64,000 bases of DNA from Ciborinia camelliae. Lineage: Eukaryota; Ascomycota; Leotiomycetes; Helotiales; Sclerotiniaceae. The notes under the pieces are model-generated. The model saw only the letters and a program-made list of their open reading frames with translations, was not told the origin of the DNA and did not search any database. The DNA lies in contig JANPYM010000005.1 in the NCBI GenBank assembly GCA_025890175.1, positions 2,847,586 to 2,911,585 on the forward strand. Direction: 5' to 3'. Below, in pieces: positions 38,191 to 51,556 of the stretch. How positions within the stretch are numbered: the first letter of the stretch is position 1; every line of letters starts with the position of its first letter. Both the position numbers and the translations under genes were made by a program.

Positions 38191-38632
38191 TTAAGGTTCC
38201 GAACACCTCGTAGATAAAACCATTGCGTCTGTATATAGTCTAGTCTTCCCATTCAGCCTGATAAGCACTGGTGAAAATCCAATAGCTCTTTCCCAGCTCC
38301 AAGTTTCCCAGGTTCCAAAATCCACACAACCGCGTTTTGAGTTGGTATTTGTACGTGGCTTTCCAGTGCCATTACGCTCCCATTGGAAAGTATACAGAGC
38401 AGTATTGCCAGCACAGATAAGAGATTGCCTAATTGTATCGATACAATGATCTGCAAAAGTCTTAGTTTCATACGCTATCAATCCCATCGGATATGCAACT
38501 TGCCCAGATGCTTCTCGGAGGGATTCGAATCGATTTTTGGATACTGGTGCTCTTTATAGAGGTATAGCTTCAAGCGACGCTGTTTTGATTTAGCAAGACT
38601 TCCCGGTGAAGTTTTTACCCCCTTGCCAGACA
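38191..38632 (-). pseudogene. UstYa-like (DUF3328) oxidase gene relic
   Basis: One frame, open from 38553 to the stop at 38191, contains FADHCIDTIRQSLICAGN...FQW and ends with CVDFGTWETWSWERA plus a short tail. This matches the second HxxHC region and the conserved C-terminus of UstYa-family proteins, oxidases or cyclases that modify ribosomal peptides and other fungal metabolites. The first His of the motif is missing (TFADHC). A second coding-like frame upstream (LKLYLYKEHQYPKIDSN, about 38632-38478) overlaps it in another phase. No membrane segment or first HxxHC motif could be found, so the gene looks truncated and frameshifted. An unrecognised exon structure is the alternative. Confidence 0.45.
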
Positions 38633-39346
38633 GTGTAGCTCGTGGTAGATTTCCATTGATCCCATGCGTCTGCCATTATTTATGTAGAAACTAAAGCCAA
38701 AGTAAAAGTGGATGTACTTGGACTCTTAGACCACCTGGTGGTCGTGGCCGTCCACTCTAACATGCATGTCTGTCCGAGCGGATAACTATAACTTCATAAG
38801 AACAACCGCCCCAATGGGAATTTATAATCATCTAATCTGCACAGGTCCAACTTCCAACATGACATCTTTGATTTCTAGATATAGTTGTACTGCTAATTTG
38901 CATGCGGCGGGGGCTCATTGCAACCTTTCTGGATTTTAATTCGTTCTGATGGTGAGTGGTACCACCGTGATTATCCGAGTTTCTAGGGAGAGCAAATTCG
39001 GTTTGAAGTCGTGCCGTAATGCTACAACCGATTATGTACGAGCAAATTTATTGTATGACTTCTTCGTTATCACCATGAAATACTGTATTGCTGCCCCTGC
39101 AATACGATGATAATTCCGTCAAGCCTTATACAGAAAATTCAACAAGTGGCTAAACCTATTCTTCGGTGTAGCCATGCCTACCCGAGTTCTCACCTCCACT
39201 CACTTAAGAACCTCCCAGTCCTACCTTATCGTTCTAATTCCTATATTTGACCTTGGCTTTGGAGGCAAAACTGAGCAACACTTCCTAGTTCTTAAACTTT
39301 TAATATTTACCTCTGTATTTCGAGTCTTGAGAGCAACAACAGAAAT
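38633..39346. other. Intergenic upstream of APC permease
   Basis: No gene is supported apart from a 28-codon frame (ATG at about 38670, minus; MADAWDQWKSTTSYTVW...) of uncertain meaning. The distal part is the permease promoter. Confidence 0.4.
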
Positions 39347-41340
39347 ATGGACAAACAAAACGGATCTGTCGAGCTGAGAACAATCGGTGGCCCTGAAATG
39401 CCGCGAGAATCCTGTAATGATCGTGACAATGAAGAGTTGACAAGATTGGGGAAGAAACCGGTTTTGAAGGTAAATTATTTGAGCCCGGCTGCCAATACTG
39501 AATACTAATATTGCTTCTTTTCTTAGCGAAATTTCGGTTTTCTTTCTATGCTTGGATTCAGTTGTACTGTCATGATAACGTGGGAAGGAGTACTTTTGTG
39601 AGAATCATGCATCCAGCTCTATTTTCGCAAAATCTTCACTGACTCTTAATGTAAAGTCTTTTCACGCTCAACTTTACCAATGGAGGCTTTGCTGGCTCGG
39701 TTTATGGCTATCTCATTGTTTGGTTAGGTACACTAGCTGCCTTTTCCACGATGGCGGAGTTATCTTCAATGTAAGTACTTTCATACATGCAATGAGTTGA
39801 CGGCCATCACTAATTAATTAATACCAGGGCACCAACGGCTGGCGGCCAATATCATTGGGTGTCAATACTGGCGCCGCACAACTCGCGAAAGTTTTTCAGC
39901 TATATCATAGGTTATTCTCCACTACAAATTCAACGGCCCCATTCGTAATGAACTAACGGTTATAGGATGGCTCACAATGGTCGGATGGCAAGCTATTGTT
40001 GCTTCTGGTGGATATCTTTCTGCGTCACTCATTCAAGGACTTATGGTTATGAATAACGCATCATATGTTCCTCAACGATGGCAGCTCGTCCTACTATACT
40101 GGGCAATGATTGGATTCTCCATCGCTGTGAATACCCTTATTAGTGGTCTTTTACCCAAAGTAGAGAGTGTGATATTGATTGTTCATACTTTCGGGTTCTT
40201 TGCGATTCTTGTCCCATTGGTACACTGGGCACCGCATGGAACTGCTTCGGATGTCTTTACCTTATTCCTTAATGAAGGGGGCTGGAATACTCAGACTCTC
40301 TCGTTCTTTGTTGGTATCATAGGTCCTGTGTTCAGTTTGCTTGGTGGGTACACTCCATTTCACTGTACGCCTAAGATCTAATACTGATTTTTCTTTAGGT
40401 GCTGATGGGGCTGTTCATGTATGTTGTCTTGCTGAGAAATTTCATGTGGTGTACATACTGATAATCTATTGCAGATGTCCGAGGAGATCAGTAAACCCTC
40501 TCTCAATGTTCCTCGCGCTATAGTTTTTAGTATTCTTCTCAATGGCACACTGGGCTTTGGCATGCTCCTTGCAGCATTGTTTTGTCTTGGAAACATTGAC
40601 GAAGTTCTCCAGACCCCCACCGGCTATCCATTCATGGCAATTTTTCAGCAAGCGGTTGGCAATTTGCCAGGTGCCTTGACCATGGCTGCGATCGTCTCTC
40701 TTATGAACATTTGTGCCACTATCAGTTTTGTCGCAACCGCTTCTCGCATGACCTGGTCTTTTGCCAGAGATAGAGGTGTTCCAGGCTGGCAATATTTGAG
40801 CAAGGTAATCAATTCTTTGTTCACAGCTGCCTATATACATTAACCAGTAAATAGATCGAGCCAAAGACAACACTTCCCTTAGTATCAATTGCATTTACCG
40901 CAACTGTTGCGATTCTCCTTAGTCTCATTGGTCTTGGATCCCTGGTAGCCTTCAACGATGTTGTTTCTCTCTCTATAAATGGACTATACACATCATACCT
41001 CATCGGCAATGGGTTTCTTTTGTATCGCCGGGTCACCGGCAGTATTCAACCATACTCACCTACCCGAAAGACCCTCACCAACACTATGAACAGCGAGCTA
41101 TCCTGGGGACCATGGAAAATTGCTGAACCCTTTGGAACGATAGTCAATGCTCTTGGTTGCATTTACCTGATTGTCATACTCGTATTCAGCTTCTTTCCGA
41201 TTGCCGCTAATCCCACTCCTTCGGGTATGAATTACAGTTGTTTGATGACAGGTGCGGTGGGCATTTTTGCATTTGTCTTCTATTTTGTTCACGGTCATAA
41301 GATTTATAAAGGGCCAGTGGTAGAAGTAGAGCTTGAGTAG
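39347..41340 (+). CDS. APC-family amino acid / GABA / choline permease
   Basis: Eight predicted exons (39347-39469, 39527-39597, 39657-39770, 39828-39910, 39966-40343, 40399-40418, 40475-40804, 40855-41340) give 534 aa. The polytopic sequence has about 12 membrane segments. Family motifs are GFLSMLGFSCTVMITWEG in the first segment region, MAELSSMAPTAGGQYHWVS (the signature loop after segment 2), and GADGAVHMSEEISKPS with NVPRAIV, typical of fungal permeases of the amino acid/choline type (TC 2.A.3.4). It should import an amino acid, GABA or choline across the plasma membrane; the substrate cannot be told. All seven introns are 50-59 nt with plausible signals. The 20-nt exon 6 is needed to complete GADGAVH. 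No lesions are seen. Confidence 0.9.
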
Positions 41341-43085
41341 AAACCTTGATGATAGCAGTTGGCGAATACGGCGACATTTCCGCACATGGAATAAAGCCCC
41401 TTCGATACTCAAACTATACAAGCATATCTACAGCAATTGCGCAAAATATGAGACCATAACAAATCAATCTTAAAGTCGCCTCTTTAAATTGAAATACTTT
41501 TGTCTCATATTTTTTTCCATCGAAATCGAAGATGACCGGAGTTTGATTGCAGTTTGACAGCTTCGAATCTCTAGCTCTATCATTCTTTTAAACATACCAG
41601 ACTATTCTTTATAAACAGCAATGTAATTCAAATTGCTGCTTTCTATGAGGATATGGCATAATAGAAACATCCAGACAAACTTCTTTTCATCTTCCTTTTC
41701 ATACATTTCATTCGCTCGCCATGTCACATCCTCTTTCAGCCCCACCTCCATCTTCCTCTGCATCCCTGGCCATCCCCAATTTTGTCCATATTTACGCAGG
41801 CTTCCCGTCCTGAATATAGCAACTAGAGGGAGTTTCAATATCTTCGGCGACTTTTATCTTTTATTTTTTCCGTTATTTGCGTTATCACAGCTGTAGATGC
41901 ACCCAGGCAAAAAGTTAGCCATCACCCGTGTCTCTGCCGTTAGTCTTGTCTGAGTCAAACATACGTCGAATCTTAATTACTTGCTAATGCCTGCACAATG
42001 CATGTATTGCAGATATACTTGATCATATACATAATCTTCGACAGTACATCAGCTCTCAAATGAGCTGGAATTTTGCTCCAGAAATCATCTTGCTCACCTT
42101 TAACTCGAGGCCACGATAATGCTTGGCTGCTTCCTAGTCATGCCGGCTGTACTTGGATCAAAACACTGACCTAGTCTTCCCTCGCTCTGGTCCAACCGGT
42201 TCATTCTTCTGCCCAGCTCGAAGAAATTGACTATGAAGCTTTTGCAAACGAATAAAAATACTTCGGCTGAAGGAGTGAATATGGAGAAGACAGTGTCAAA
42301 CCTCTCAGGTTTATCGAGTTATAGTGGGGACTGTCTCGTGCCAAAAGTAGCAAGGTCATCACCGGTCTTTTTAAACTTAGAACCTACTACTTACTCCCTT
42401 GGCCGGCAATTGAACCCATATTGAGTAGCAATGTTGTTACCATGAGGAAGTGTAACGATCTGGAACCCTGAAGATAACTATACATATCCGGGGGCTTCAA
42501 TAGCAAAGTCTCCATCCTACCAAAATATTTCTCTTGCAAGATTTCTTTCATTGAAGTTTGGACTAATGGATGGTGATGGAAAAACTATAGAAATGATTTG
42601 CATAGAAGAATGTTGTTAAGGGGATGTTAAATTGAATATAGATACAGATTGAATAAGACAAGATGGCAACTTACGCCTGGTGCTTACAAAAATACAAGTG
42701 ATAGTATGTCACTTCGTAGAATAGTGGACTTCTTGAGTGCAGCACCCATCGGTTTCCATGATCTGAGCTATTATTATAATGGAACTTATCTAATGCAAAT
42801 ACTAAAGTCAAAAAAACAGCATTAGGATATGATATGATTCTTTTTCAGCAGTAGGTAGGGTAATTTGAAATTTTGTGGACTATGATATGAGAATGGGTAT
42901 TCCTTGTATCACCAGGTACCTATATCAATAACAAATGCAGGGGAATCTTGCCTAAGAAAGCTGCTGGCCCTATTATCATCGATTATATGACATCGGTTAT
43001 TCTCTTCAACAGCTAGATAAAATCCAGATTATTGTGAAGACAATTCATTCTAAGTATGTAAGGCTGCTAGCATGCCCATATCAAT
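41341..43085. other. Intergenic between convergent permease and MBOAT genes
   Basis: Nothing gene-like is supported. Short frames at 41602-41896 and 42227-42424 lack coding character. The interval contains the 3' flanks of both genes. Confidence 0.5.
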
Positions 43086-44447
43086 CTAGCCTGCACGAAG
43101 ATCCCCCATCTTCCAAGCCTTTATAATGCTAAAAGGTAGGAAACTACTATTCGTACCTGGCGATGCCGGCACTGACGCTTGAGGATATAACCATACCGGG
43201 CCAGACCAAGTCATGAACGCCGCCACCCATAAGTATCCTAAGACCCTGCTTGCAACCGATGGAGGTTCAATCTTATCCTTTCCACGTCCCCGTCCGGTAA
43301 CTTTCAAGAAAACTAACCGCATCAGATCTTCCACAACTACACCTAGCGCCTGCGTGATAAAGAAATATACCACATTGAGCTTCTTGGGCGACATACCCGC
43401 CGCAACCCCCGCGCATGAGTGCATTACCCCCGACAAAGTAAAAGTGATAAACACGTTGCATAACCGTGCTGTCAACGATCCGCGTTGTAGGTGAAGCAAA
43501 TCGTACGTAATTTTTGCCGCGGGGCCGGTGAGGAGGCTGCGAAGATTCTGATGCCATACTTTTCTATTTTTTGTTAGCTATAAAAGATCTCAAATTCCCA
43601 TAGCAGGAAACAAAACCAACCCCCAGAGATTCTGTAAACTATAAGCAAGCGCTAAGCTACCAAATGGCGGCCGCCAGTCTTGTGGCTCATTGATATTCAG
43701 TGCCACCGTTAGTGTCCCTGCTGCTGCCGCATAGCCTCGAATAAGCGCCCAGAAGGTTACTGCAAAGCCGGCGATGCTCAATGCACGAAGCCGGATTTGC
43801 GGCAGCGTTACGTCACTGAGTCTTCGAAATACGGGGATCAGAGATTCATCGAAAAGCTGTGGAGCATTGGGCGACGGTGGACGCTGTGACATGAGATCGA
43901 GTAAGAGGTAGCAGACCAGAGCTATAACACCCTCTCTTATCAAAAAGGCAAACTTGGATGGAACGAAGCTGGGATCTGAATCATTGAACACAGGTGTGTT
44001 GCGTGCTTCGTATTTAGTATTCACGTGTCTTAAAGCGAACATACTACTCCACGCCCAGCGGAATTTTTCCCAGGTACTATGCTCCGTCGTTTTGGATCCT
44101 TTATCTGTCTCAGATTTGTCTTTAGTAGTAGAGTTTCTGGATGATGCTGGCCCGAAATCACGCCAGTTCCATTGATTCACAAGTGCGAGATCCAGATACT
44201 GCAGCAGGAACATAAAGCTTGCGCCACCAGATAAAGAGGCCCAGCGTGGCCGCATCTGTAATTTGGCGCCGCTTAGAATGGAGTAGACGCATGCGGAGAT
44301 TAGTGGGAATGTTGCAACACGTGTAAGGGAATAGGCGGATGTAAGACCTATAGTCATAGAGGAGAGGGTTAGTTGTGTGAGTAAAGCGACCGGTGCGGGG
44401 AAGAAAGAGGAGAGCGATCCGGAGAGGGAAAAGAGGCCGGACGCCAT
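43086..44447 (-). CDS. MBOAT / wax-synthase-like membrane acyltransferase
   Basis: Exons 44447-43621 and 43563-43086 give 434 aa. Multiple hydrophobic segments are spread along the protein. The conserved block NINEPQDWRPPFGSLALAYSLQNLWG joins KVWHQNLRS across the intron (branch AGCTAAC). The active-site region FTLSGVMHSCAGVAAG contains the His expected in MBOAT acyltransferases. Fungal members of this group (related to trichothecene Tri7-type acetyltransferases) transfer acetyl or acyl groups to secondary metabolites. The start is the ATG of MASGLFSLSGS; an alternative short upstream exon is possible because a TTTCTAG acceptor-like site sits just before it. It lies 294 bp downstream of an MFS transporter pseudogene on the same strand, so the two may be remnants of a metabolite gene pair. 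Confidence 0.85.
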
Positions 44448-44741
44448 ATTGGCTAGAAAATGAAAGCAATGCAAAGTCAGTGATCGAGAGTAGTGGGGAG
44501 AATGATGGTTTCTTTCCGGCCTTGGATGAGCGACATCTTGAGCAATTTATGAAACTTGAGAGGATTAGGTTAGCAAACAGAACAATTGTTGGAATAACCT
44601 AGAGCTTGCGCCGCAATTCACGTGTTATGTGACTCCACTATTTCCTGATACCCAGGCGGCACGGGCAAGGGGCACCATTCTATCGTGTCATAATTCAAAG
44701 ATTTGTAATTAAATTCAATGTTGATACCCTTAAGAGTCTAT

Positions 44742-46346
44742 CTAGGTAACCCGATTACAAAATATACAAAGCTTTTTGGTTATATCGAGCGAGCTCATAA
44801 ATGCTTTCGTAGTCAATTCATAGGCTCTCCCATCTCCCAATGCCTTTCTCGTCGCCAGATCTTCAATCTTTCCAATTAGATGCATAAAACGATTATTAAA
44901 GATAGCCGCAGACACAGCAATACCCCAGATGGTACCGAAGCTTCTCAGCACTGCCCATGTACCTGTAGCTGTAGCCGTATGCTCCTCTCCTAGTTCTGAT
45001 TGTGCACTGGACAGTAGTGTACCAATTGGTAATCCAGCACCGGCTGCATATATGATCTGAAAAATGACCCATTTGGCGGTCGAGCTCTGTTCTTCTAACA
45101 GTGTGAATAATCCGAAGCCTAGCGTCATTAATGCGAATGCAGTTGCGTGTACAGGTAGGTAGCGGCCCCACTTCTCCATTATTGCACCGCCCACGCCAGC
45201 GAATACCATCAGGTTAATAACGGTTGGAAGCAATTGTATACCGGAGCGGGCGGGAGACGAGCCATGCACTGCTTGGAAATACACAGGCAGGAAATAAATT
45301 TCCCAGTAGAGAAACATGGCATGTAACATCGTCAATGCGAAACCTGTGGCCGAAGTCCGGTTTGAAAAGAGCTCCCGTGGTAATGTTGGCTCGACGCAGC
45401 ATCCGGACCATTCGTATACCACAAAGAGTGCGAGCGAGACCTACAAAACCAAGTACCAGAGGGAGAATAGTGCGCCAGCTACTCCAAGTATATGTAGTAC
45501 CTGCATTAGTCAAGGCTATGAGAATAGAAATCGTAGCAGCGATAAATACGGCGTTTCCAGCAAAATCCACACGGCGGAGTTTCTGCATCAACGTGATCTC
45601 CCTTTCCCACTGCACATGAAGAAATGCAATCAATAAAAGCAATCCCAGAGCAGCGACCGGAATATTGATATAAAAAACTCAACGCCAACTCGAGCTCTGC
45701 ACTAATATTCCCCCGACAAAGGGTCCTAGCCCCGTCGCTACCGTGGCTGCACCAAAAATATACCCCATCACACTCCCACGCTCACGCAATGGAACTAAAT
45801 CGCAGATAATCATATCGATCATCATAGAACATCCACCACCACCGATTCCCTGCACCGTGCGACCCGCAATTAGCATATTCATCGAGTGAGAGCCTCCCGC
45901 AATTCCGCTACCGAGAATGAATAATGCGACGGCAGAGATGGTCAGCCAACGACGACCGAAAATATTGGCCGTTTGTCCATAGAGAGGCTGGAATGCCGTG
46001 CTGAGGAATATTAGTGTGCGATATATACATATATGAAAATTTGAAGTGAGCGTGAGGTTGGTGGGAAGATTACTTACCTGGAGAGGAAGTATGCGTTGAT
46101 GACCCAGACGTATATTTCACCCCCACCAAGCTCTTTCGTAATAGACGGCGCGGTAGAGATGACGGTACACTCGAGGGCTACTAGCATGCTCACGATACAG
46201 AGGGCTATGATAATCGCCCAGTACCTCCAGGTCTTTGCATTTCTGTTGGTTGGTGTGGGTGTGCATTTCTCCGTGACAGTGTTTAGAATAACAGAGTCGT
46301 TATTTGGAGAGCCGGCGTCTGCTGAGTCGCTTTTTATATCAGCCAT
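44742..46346 (-). pseudogene. MFS drug-efflux transporter (DHA2-like), inactivated
   Basis: Exon 1 is 46346-46078; exon 2 starts at 46000 and runs to 44742. The sequence has the DHA2 pattern: WRYWAIIIALCIVSMLVALECTVISTAPSI, YFLSSTAFQPLYGQ, GRTVQGIGGGG, LVPLRERGSVMG, GPFVGGILVQSSSWR. The next codon, where the family has Trp (WRWVFYINIPV), is TGA at 45681-45679. The frame then continues intact for about 80 codons. At 45430-45437 a GCGA tetramer is duplicated, shifting the frame between LGFVGLA and LFVVYEWSG; removing one copy would restore family-like text. The rest to 44742 is open. Two independent lesions make a functional 14-TM product unlikely; an assembly error could explain the second. 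The TGG to TGA change is not in the CpA context of RIP. Confidence 0.82.
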
Positions 46347-46824
46347 GAGTGATGAATGAGAAAACGCTAAAATAGATTTCTCTGATTGAGTTGGAAATAT
46401 GATGAGTGGATTGTTGATATCTTGCTAGGTGGATTTTCAAGCTTGGATTTGATAATGAGAAATGATGTTAGGCTTACTATTCGATTCTAACATCTTATAT
46501 TTTTAAGAATGCCGTTCCCACTACCAGACCAGAGGAGGGAGTAAAACGTTACCGGTCCTTGGTACTTAATGCAACAATCCAGCTGTTGTTCTTGCGCCGT
46601 ATGTACATAATCTACCAACGGTGGGTACACGGATTCATAGAACGACATGAAATTTGAACGCAATAAAACTCTCGCAATTCTTTTCTTGGAACGCTTTGAA
46701 GCTTCATACAATCATTTAATATAGATCAAATAATAAAATTGTATAAGTGAAATGGAATGGAATAAATTGGTATTTGGATTAATTATGATTTTTTAACGTA
46801 GAAAATAGTTTTCCCCCCCATTCA
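46347..46824. other. Intergenic
   Basis: Promoter side of the MFS pseudogene and 3' flank of the HsbA gene. No feature recognised. Confidence 0.45.
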
Positions 46825-47497
46825 TCACTTATAAACCGCAATCGCGCCCTCAAACGCAGTATCAACCGGAGCTACAAGTGTCCTAAGAACACACCATTAG
46901 AACACTGCTTCAAACTTCCTTCTATCCATACCTCAAAAAGTAAGAAATAAAAATAAAACATACCTGGCGATATCCTGAAAGTCCACGGGAATCTTCTCAA
47001 TAATCGCCGCACTAAACTTATCCGTCGCACTTTTCTCCTCGATCAAATTTAATAAAATCAACGGACTAAAGAGTAAATGATCGAATTTTGGTTTCGTCGC
47101 TATAATCGTATCGAGAGTAGAGGAAACGACGGTAACAAGATTCTCCGTCGAGCTGGCTATTGTTATGGTTTCGATGAGAGAGAGGTTTGCAGAAGTGTGC
47201 GCAATGTGCGTTCCAGCGTTGATGTCGATTAGGAGTTTGGTGGAGAGAGTGATGATGGGGAAGGAGGTGAAGAGATTGCCGGACCACTGAGGAGGAATTG
47301 GTTTAGTATGTATGTGATTGCTAGTTGAAATGATACTTGGGGAAGACTTGGTAAGATTTACTTACACTTCCGACGGTTTGGTTGAGGGATGTGGTTGTAT
47401 TTGCGATTTCTTCAATGGCATCTACGATTGCCTGGCCATCTGCGATGACTTTGGATACGGATGCCAAAAAGAGGAGGGGAATGATATTGAAACGCAT
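46825..47497 (-). CDS. HsbA-type hydrophobic surface binding protein, secreted
   Basis: Exons 47497-47366, 47286-46964 and 46882-46825 give 170 aa. MRFNIIPLLFLASVSKVIAD is a signal peptide. The mature protein is alpha-helical, Ser/Thr/Ala-rich and Cys-free, with DAIEEIANTTTSLNQTV at the start, LDTIIATKPKFDHLLFSPL in the middle, and DIARTLVAPVDTAFEGAIAVYK at the end, the HsbA pattern. The founding Aspergillus protein adsorbs to hydrophobic polymers and recruits cutinase. Introns have GTAAGT and GTATGT donors. Length fits the family (about 170-190 aa). It is a complete and probably functional gene. Confidence 0.88.
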
Positions 47498-50400
47498 TTT
47501 TGGAATTGGGTCGTCGAGAATGGGAATTTGGCAACAACGTATGTATGTAGGTATTCGATATTAGAAGAAGAAATAACCCGAGAGCTTTGCTTTACTTTTC
47601 TTCAACTTTCTTACCATTGCCTCTTGCACATACGCCCTCATTATATATCCCACGCCGGATAAACACATTCATTAGCTGTACTACCGTCTCCACCTCCCTT
47701 CTGTAAATGGATCAACAATACGCCATTTATCCAACACGCTGTAGGATTTTAGGCATACCAAAAGTATTCAATAAACCCGTACACTGGTGCTCACCCAAAG
47801 CATCAATTCAAAGGTATGATGAGGGAGGGGTAGTACAAAATAGATAACAGGGCCGACACCTAGGTCAACAACCATCCTCAGCCCAAATTCCATCAAGCCC
47901 GTCAAGCACAAGAAAGAAGCCATCGCAAATATTAACCATCTTGGGTTTTCCATCCGTGGAATCCTCAAGCAGGAACAGATCGCCATCGAATAACCATGCT
48001 GCAGTCTGCAGGAACACATGTTTGCGGGGTAATCTGGGGTTGTTTGCCGCGGCTTGGTTTGGAGGTTTCCCATGGTAAAATTATTACATGTGAAGGGACT
48101 GACTGAGAGTTGAATGATACAATAGCGTTATGAAGTTTGTGCCCTGTATGACTAGACTCGTCGTACGATGCGTAAAACAAAGTATGGAAATTTGAGTTTT
48201 CGGTCGTTTGATTGTGCTCCCCTCCCTACTAGGTAGGTAGTATATGATATGGTATGATAATGTGAATTGAGGCTATGCTACTGTTATCCTTTATTGAATG
48301 ATCTTGAGAAATTCGTACACATCTTTGGGGCTTAACCTAATGACCCTTCGCCTTTGAAGCCGGTACTGTTAAGTTACCTGGCGATGCACTTGCATCCGCA
48401 CTTTCATCAACAAATATTGTAAGATGCCATTTTGCCCACAACCTCAATTCACACAGCACATCCAAATCTCCTTCCATAATAGGTGGTTTATGGCGCATCA
48501 CGTGTACACTAGCTTAGCGTATTAATGTCTCATCCTCTCCTACTCCACCTCCATCCTCCCCAATTTTCCTACCTCCCTTCTCCAATTCCAACAATTATGA
48601 TTTGAATACTCTCCCTACGCCGGTCGTTCTCACAACCTATTTCTTTGTTCTTTCTTTCTCTCATTCGAATAATCCGAGTCCCAAGTCTTTACTGACATTT
48701 CTCGGAGTGCGAGTACTGGTATGAATGTATATATATTCTCCAGCAATAACATCAAATCAAGACCGACCTTCGATTTTTTAACTTCATAAAACTTCGATCG
48801 AGGGTGGGTTTGGAAACCATAACTTCTTCACCATATTTATTTTCCCCTTCAAAACCAAGGTCAACCTTGACTTTATTCACAAGTGGGAATGTCAATGTAC
48901 AAATGCGCGGTGTGTAGCCATGCTATCTATGCCAATATACTCCTAACGAAGATACGGCGGTGAAGACTTTCTTATGTACTAAATCTTACATGTATCTTAT
49001 ACTGTAACATCTCATTTCGTTTGTTTATCTCGTCTCAATTAAACATTGTTTCTTTTCCTTTCCTTACTATCAAATATCTCCGTATTTTGGCACCACCGAG
49101 GTATATTTTTGGGACCCAGTGACAGTGAAGAGATTTTAACTTTGGTTTGGTCGTACAATACGGCAATGAAGCTGGAAATACTAGAATTTTCTAGTTCTGT
49201 TTTATTTATCGCATCGTTCCGAACAGATATTATTATTAGGAAAGAAACTTGGTCACTTGAGTTTAGAGATGAATAATGAACGGCCTTGAGATAGTTTTAC
49301 AGAGGAAGGAAATCTTTTGATATCAGGTTTTTATTTCTAAGTTTTTTTTATAGGAGGGGAAGTGCTTTTCTTTCCACAGTACGATTTGTTTTGGCCTTCT
49401 TCACAACTTCTTACTTTGAGTATACTTGAACCAGCTGGAATAAAGTTTTGGATAGTACTGTACGAGAACCGGTACATGCAGCATGTTATTTCTTTTCTTG
49501 AGATAGAAAGGAAACGCAGTCGAAATGTCAACAACGATGCCAATACCAATCCCAATCCCAATTCTCCGTCTCCCTCTCCCCCCCTCGAACCGCTCCTCAA
49601 AATCTAGCATTACTATCTCATTCCTCTTTTCCCGCACCATCTATACGCCCCTCCCTCTTTTAAAACACTATCCCTGGGACATCCTCTATTAGCTTTCACC
49701 TCCCCTTCCCCGCCTTCTTCCCTCCGCTCAACTACAGAACCCTTCGTCGACATTCTTTTTTTTTACTATGCTTCGTACTCTTATACTTATTTACAGTACA
49801 GTATTAATTCGGATTCCTTGGTTTTCCTATTTGAACTCCCCGGTTCTCGAGGTCGGCCCTCGGGGAAGTCCTTGTGGTTTGAGGGGAATTTATAGGTTAG
49901 GTTAGGTAGGTATAGGGGGATGGAGATGGGTTGTAGATAGATACCTCGATAGATATTGAATGTGTCTTTTCTTCAATTCCAACATTCAAGATCATATGAG
50001 ATCAGATCAGATCAATTTAATTAAACGATCGGATTTCTCAAAATTATATAACCATAATGTACTTATTATTCTATTCATCATCGAATTGTACGCACCTGTA
50101 TCGGAGGATGATACCACCTACCTATCTAGGTACCGATATCAAATTGTTGCCCCTACAACCAAACGAAATTGCGGGGAAAGGCCATGTCCCTGTTCCAGTT
50201 CCCGTCACCGCAACATAACGCTACACAACCTTTTAGTATTATTTGACAACTCATCATTCTTCATATAACACACGGTACATGACATTACCCCTTAGTGATC
50301 TAATAATACCTCACGCTATCTATTTACTTAGGTATCTATCTATCTATCCATGGATTTATCTACCTGTAAGGGCATCGCATAGATAGAGTAGAAATGTGAG

Positions 50401-51042
50401 AATAACCTTAATTCTTTAACCTTAATTGAGGTTTTTCTTAACCCAACTTCTATTCTAAGTTTACTTTTTACCTTTTCCTTTTTACTTTACGGTGACGGCC
50501 CGTTGCGATCCATGAACGGGTACTCTATTAGAGGAATTCGAAGGTTATTTACGTTCTATCTTGGCAATAATTGGAAAAATACGAGGCCTGGGATATCGGC
50601 ATCTGTACGGTACTACCTAGGTAGGTAGTTGATTATGCATGATCTGATCGATCATTAGCCATTTTCACCAGAACCATAGCCATTAATGATGATGACAATT
50701 GTATGTTGGTAGGTGAGTTTACGTAGTAGTAGTAGCTGGAGGTTACCTAGGTATTGATACCTAGGTAGGTACCTGTATGATTACTCGAGTACGAGGTCTA
50801 TGACATATCTTATCTTGCCTCTTGGTTCATTTTCTCGTACAGATTACACCGTTCCCGTCATCATCATCGTCACCGTCACCATATCGTATAATACGGGTAC
50901 AGTAAACCAAAACGAGTGAGACATTTGATCATGATCGGGTATACCGGCAATAAGAAAAATGCGGAGAAATAAGCATAAGGTTCGAAACGGGAGGTTTAAT
51001 AATGCAGGATTGTTACAAGCAAGTACGAGAATCACCGTCCAG

Positions 51043-51093
51043 TGGAGAATTGGATCAAGATATATTGACCATACATCTTGATCCAATTCTCCA
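51043..51093. repeat. Perfect 19-bp inverted repeat with 13-bp loop
   Basis: Arms 51043-51061 and 51075-51093 are exact reverse complements (core GAATTGGATCAAGAT); the spacer is 51062-51074. The transcript of either strand would fold to a strong hairpin. Confidence 0.9.
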
Positions 51094-51556
51094 TGGTGTT
51101 AAAGATAGATACGATGCCAAGATATTATATTCGTACCCGCATAACCTACCTAGGTTAACCACTCACCTTGGTTTTGGCTGGACACCGCTTAATTATTGTG
51201 TTGTTCCTCGTATTTTCTCCATCCACGTTCATACCCACATTCACCCCATCATATTCCATCACATCAAATCAATAAGCAATCACCTACCTAGGTACAGTAT
51301 GAAGTGAATACTCAACTGTCAGTCCAGGTGTCATGAGATGATGGCAGTGCATTGATCATCAGAACAGTCATCTGATTCTTACATCTCGATCTCGCATCTC
51401 TCTCGTAATTTGTATCTGGATACCTAGGTTGGTAATGCAGGTTTCTCCGCTATCACGAGTTTTTGATGGGTTGATGCTATTTGATGGGTGTGAGGGGACG
51501 GTGGATGGGGTCGGAATTCGGGAGATCTCTTTTACCAATTGCTTCTCGAGGACTTC

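Noticed and set aside
38500..38545. Possible tRNA T-arm-like GGATTCGAATC
   Set aside because: No acceptor stem or other arms fit around it; it lies in the UstYa-like relic. No tRNA or rRNA gene was recognised anywhere in the window.
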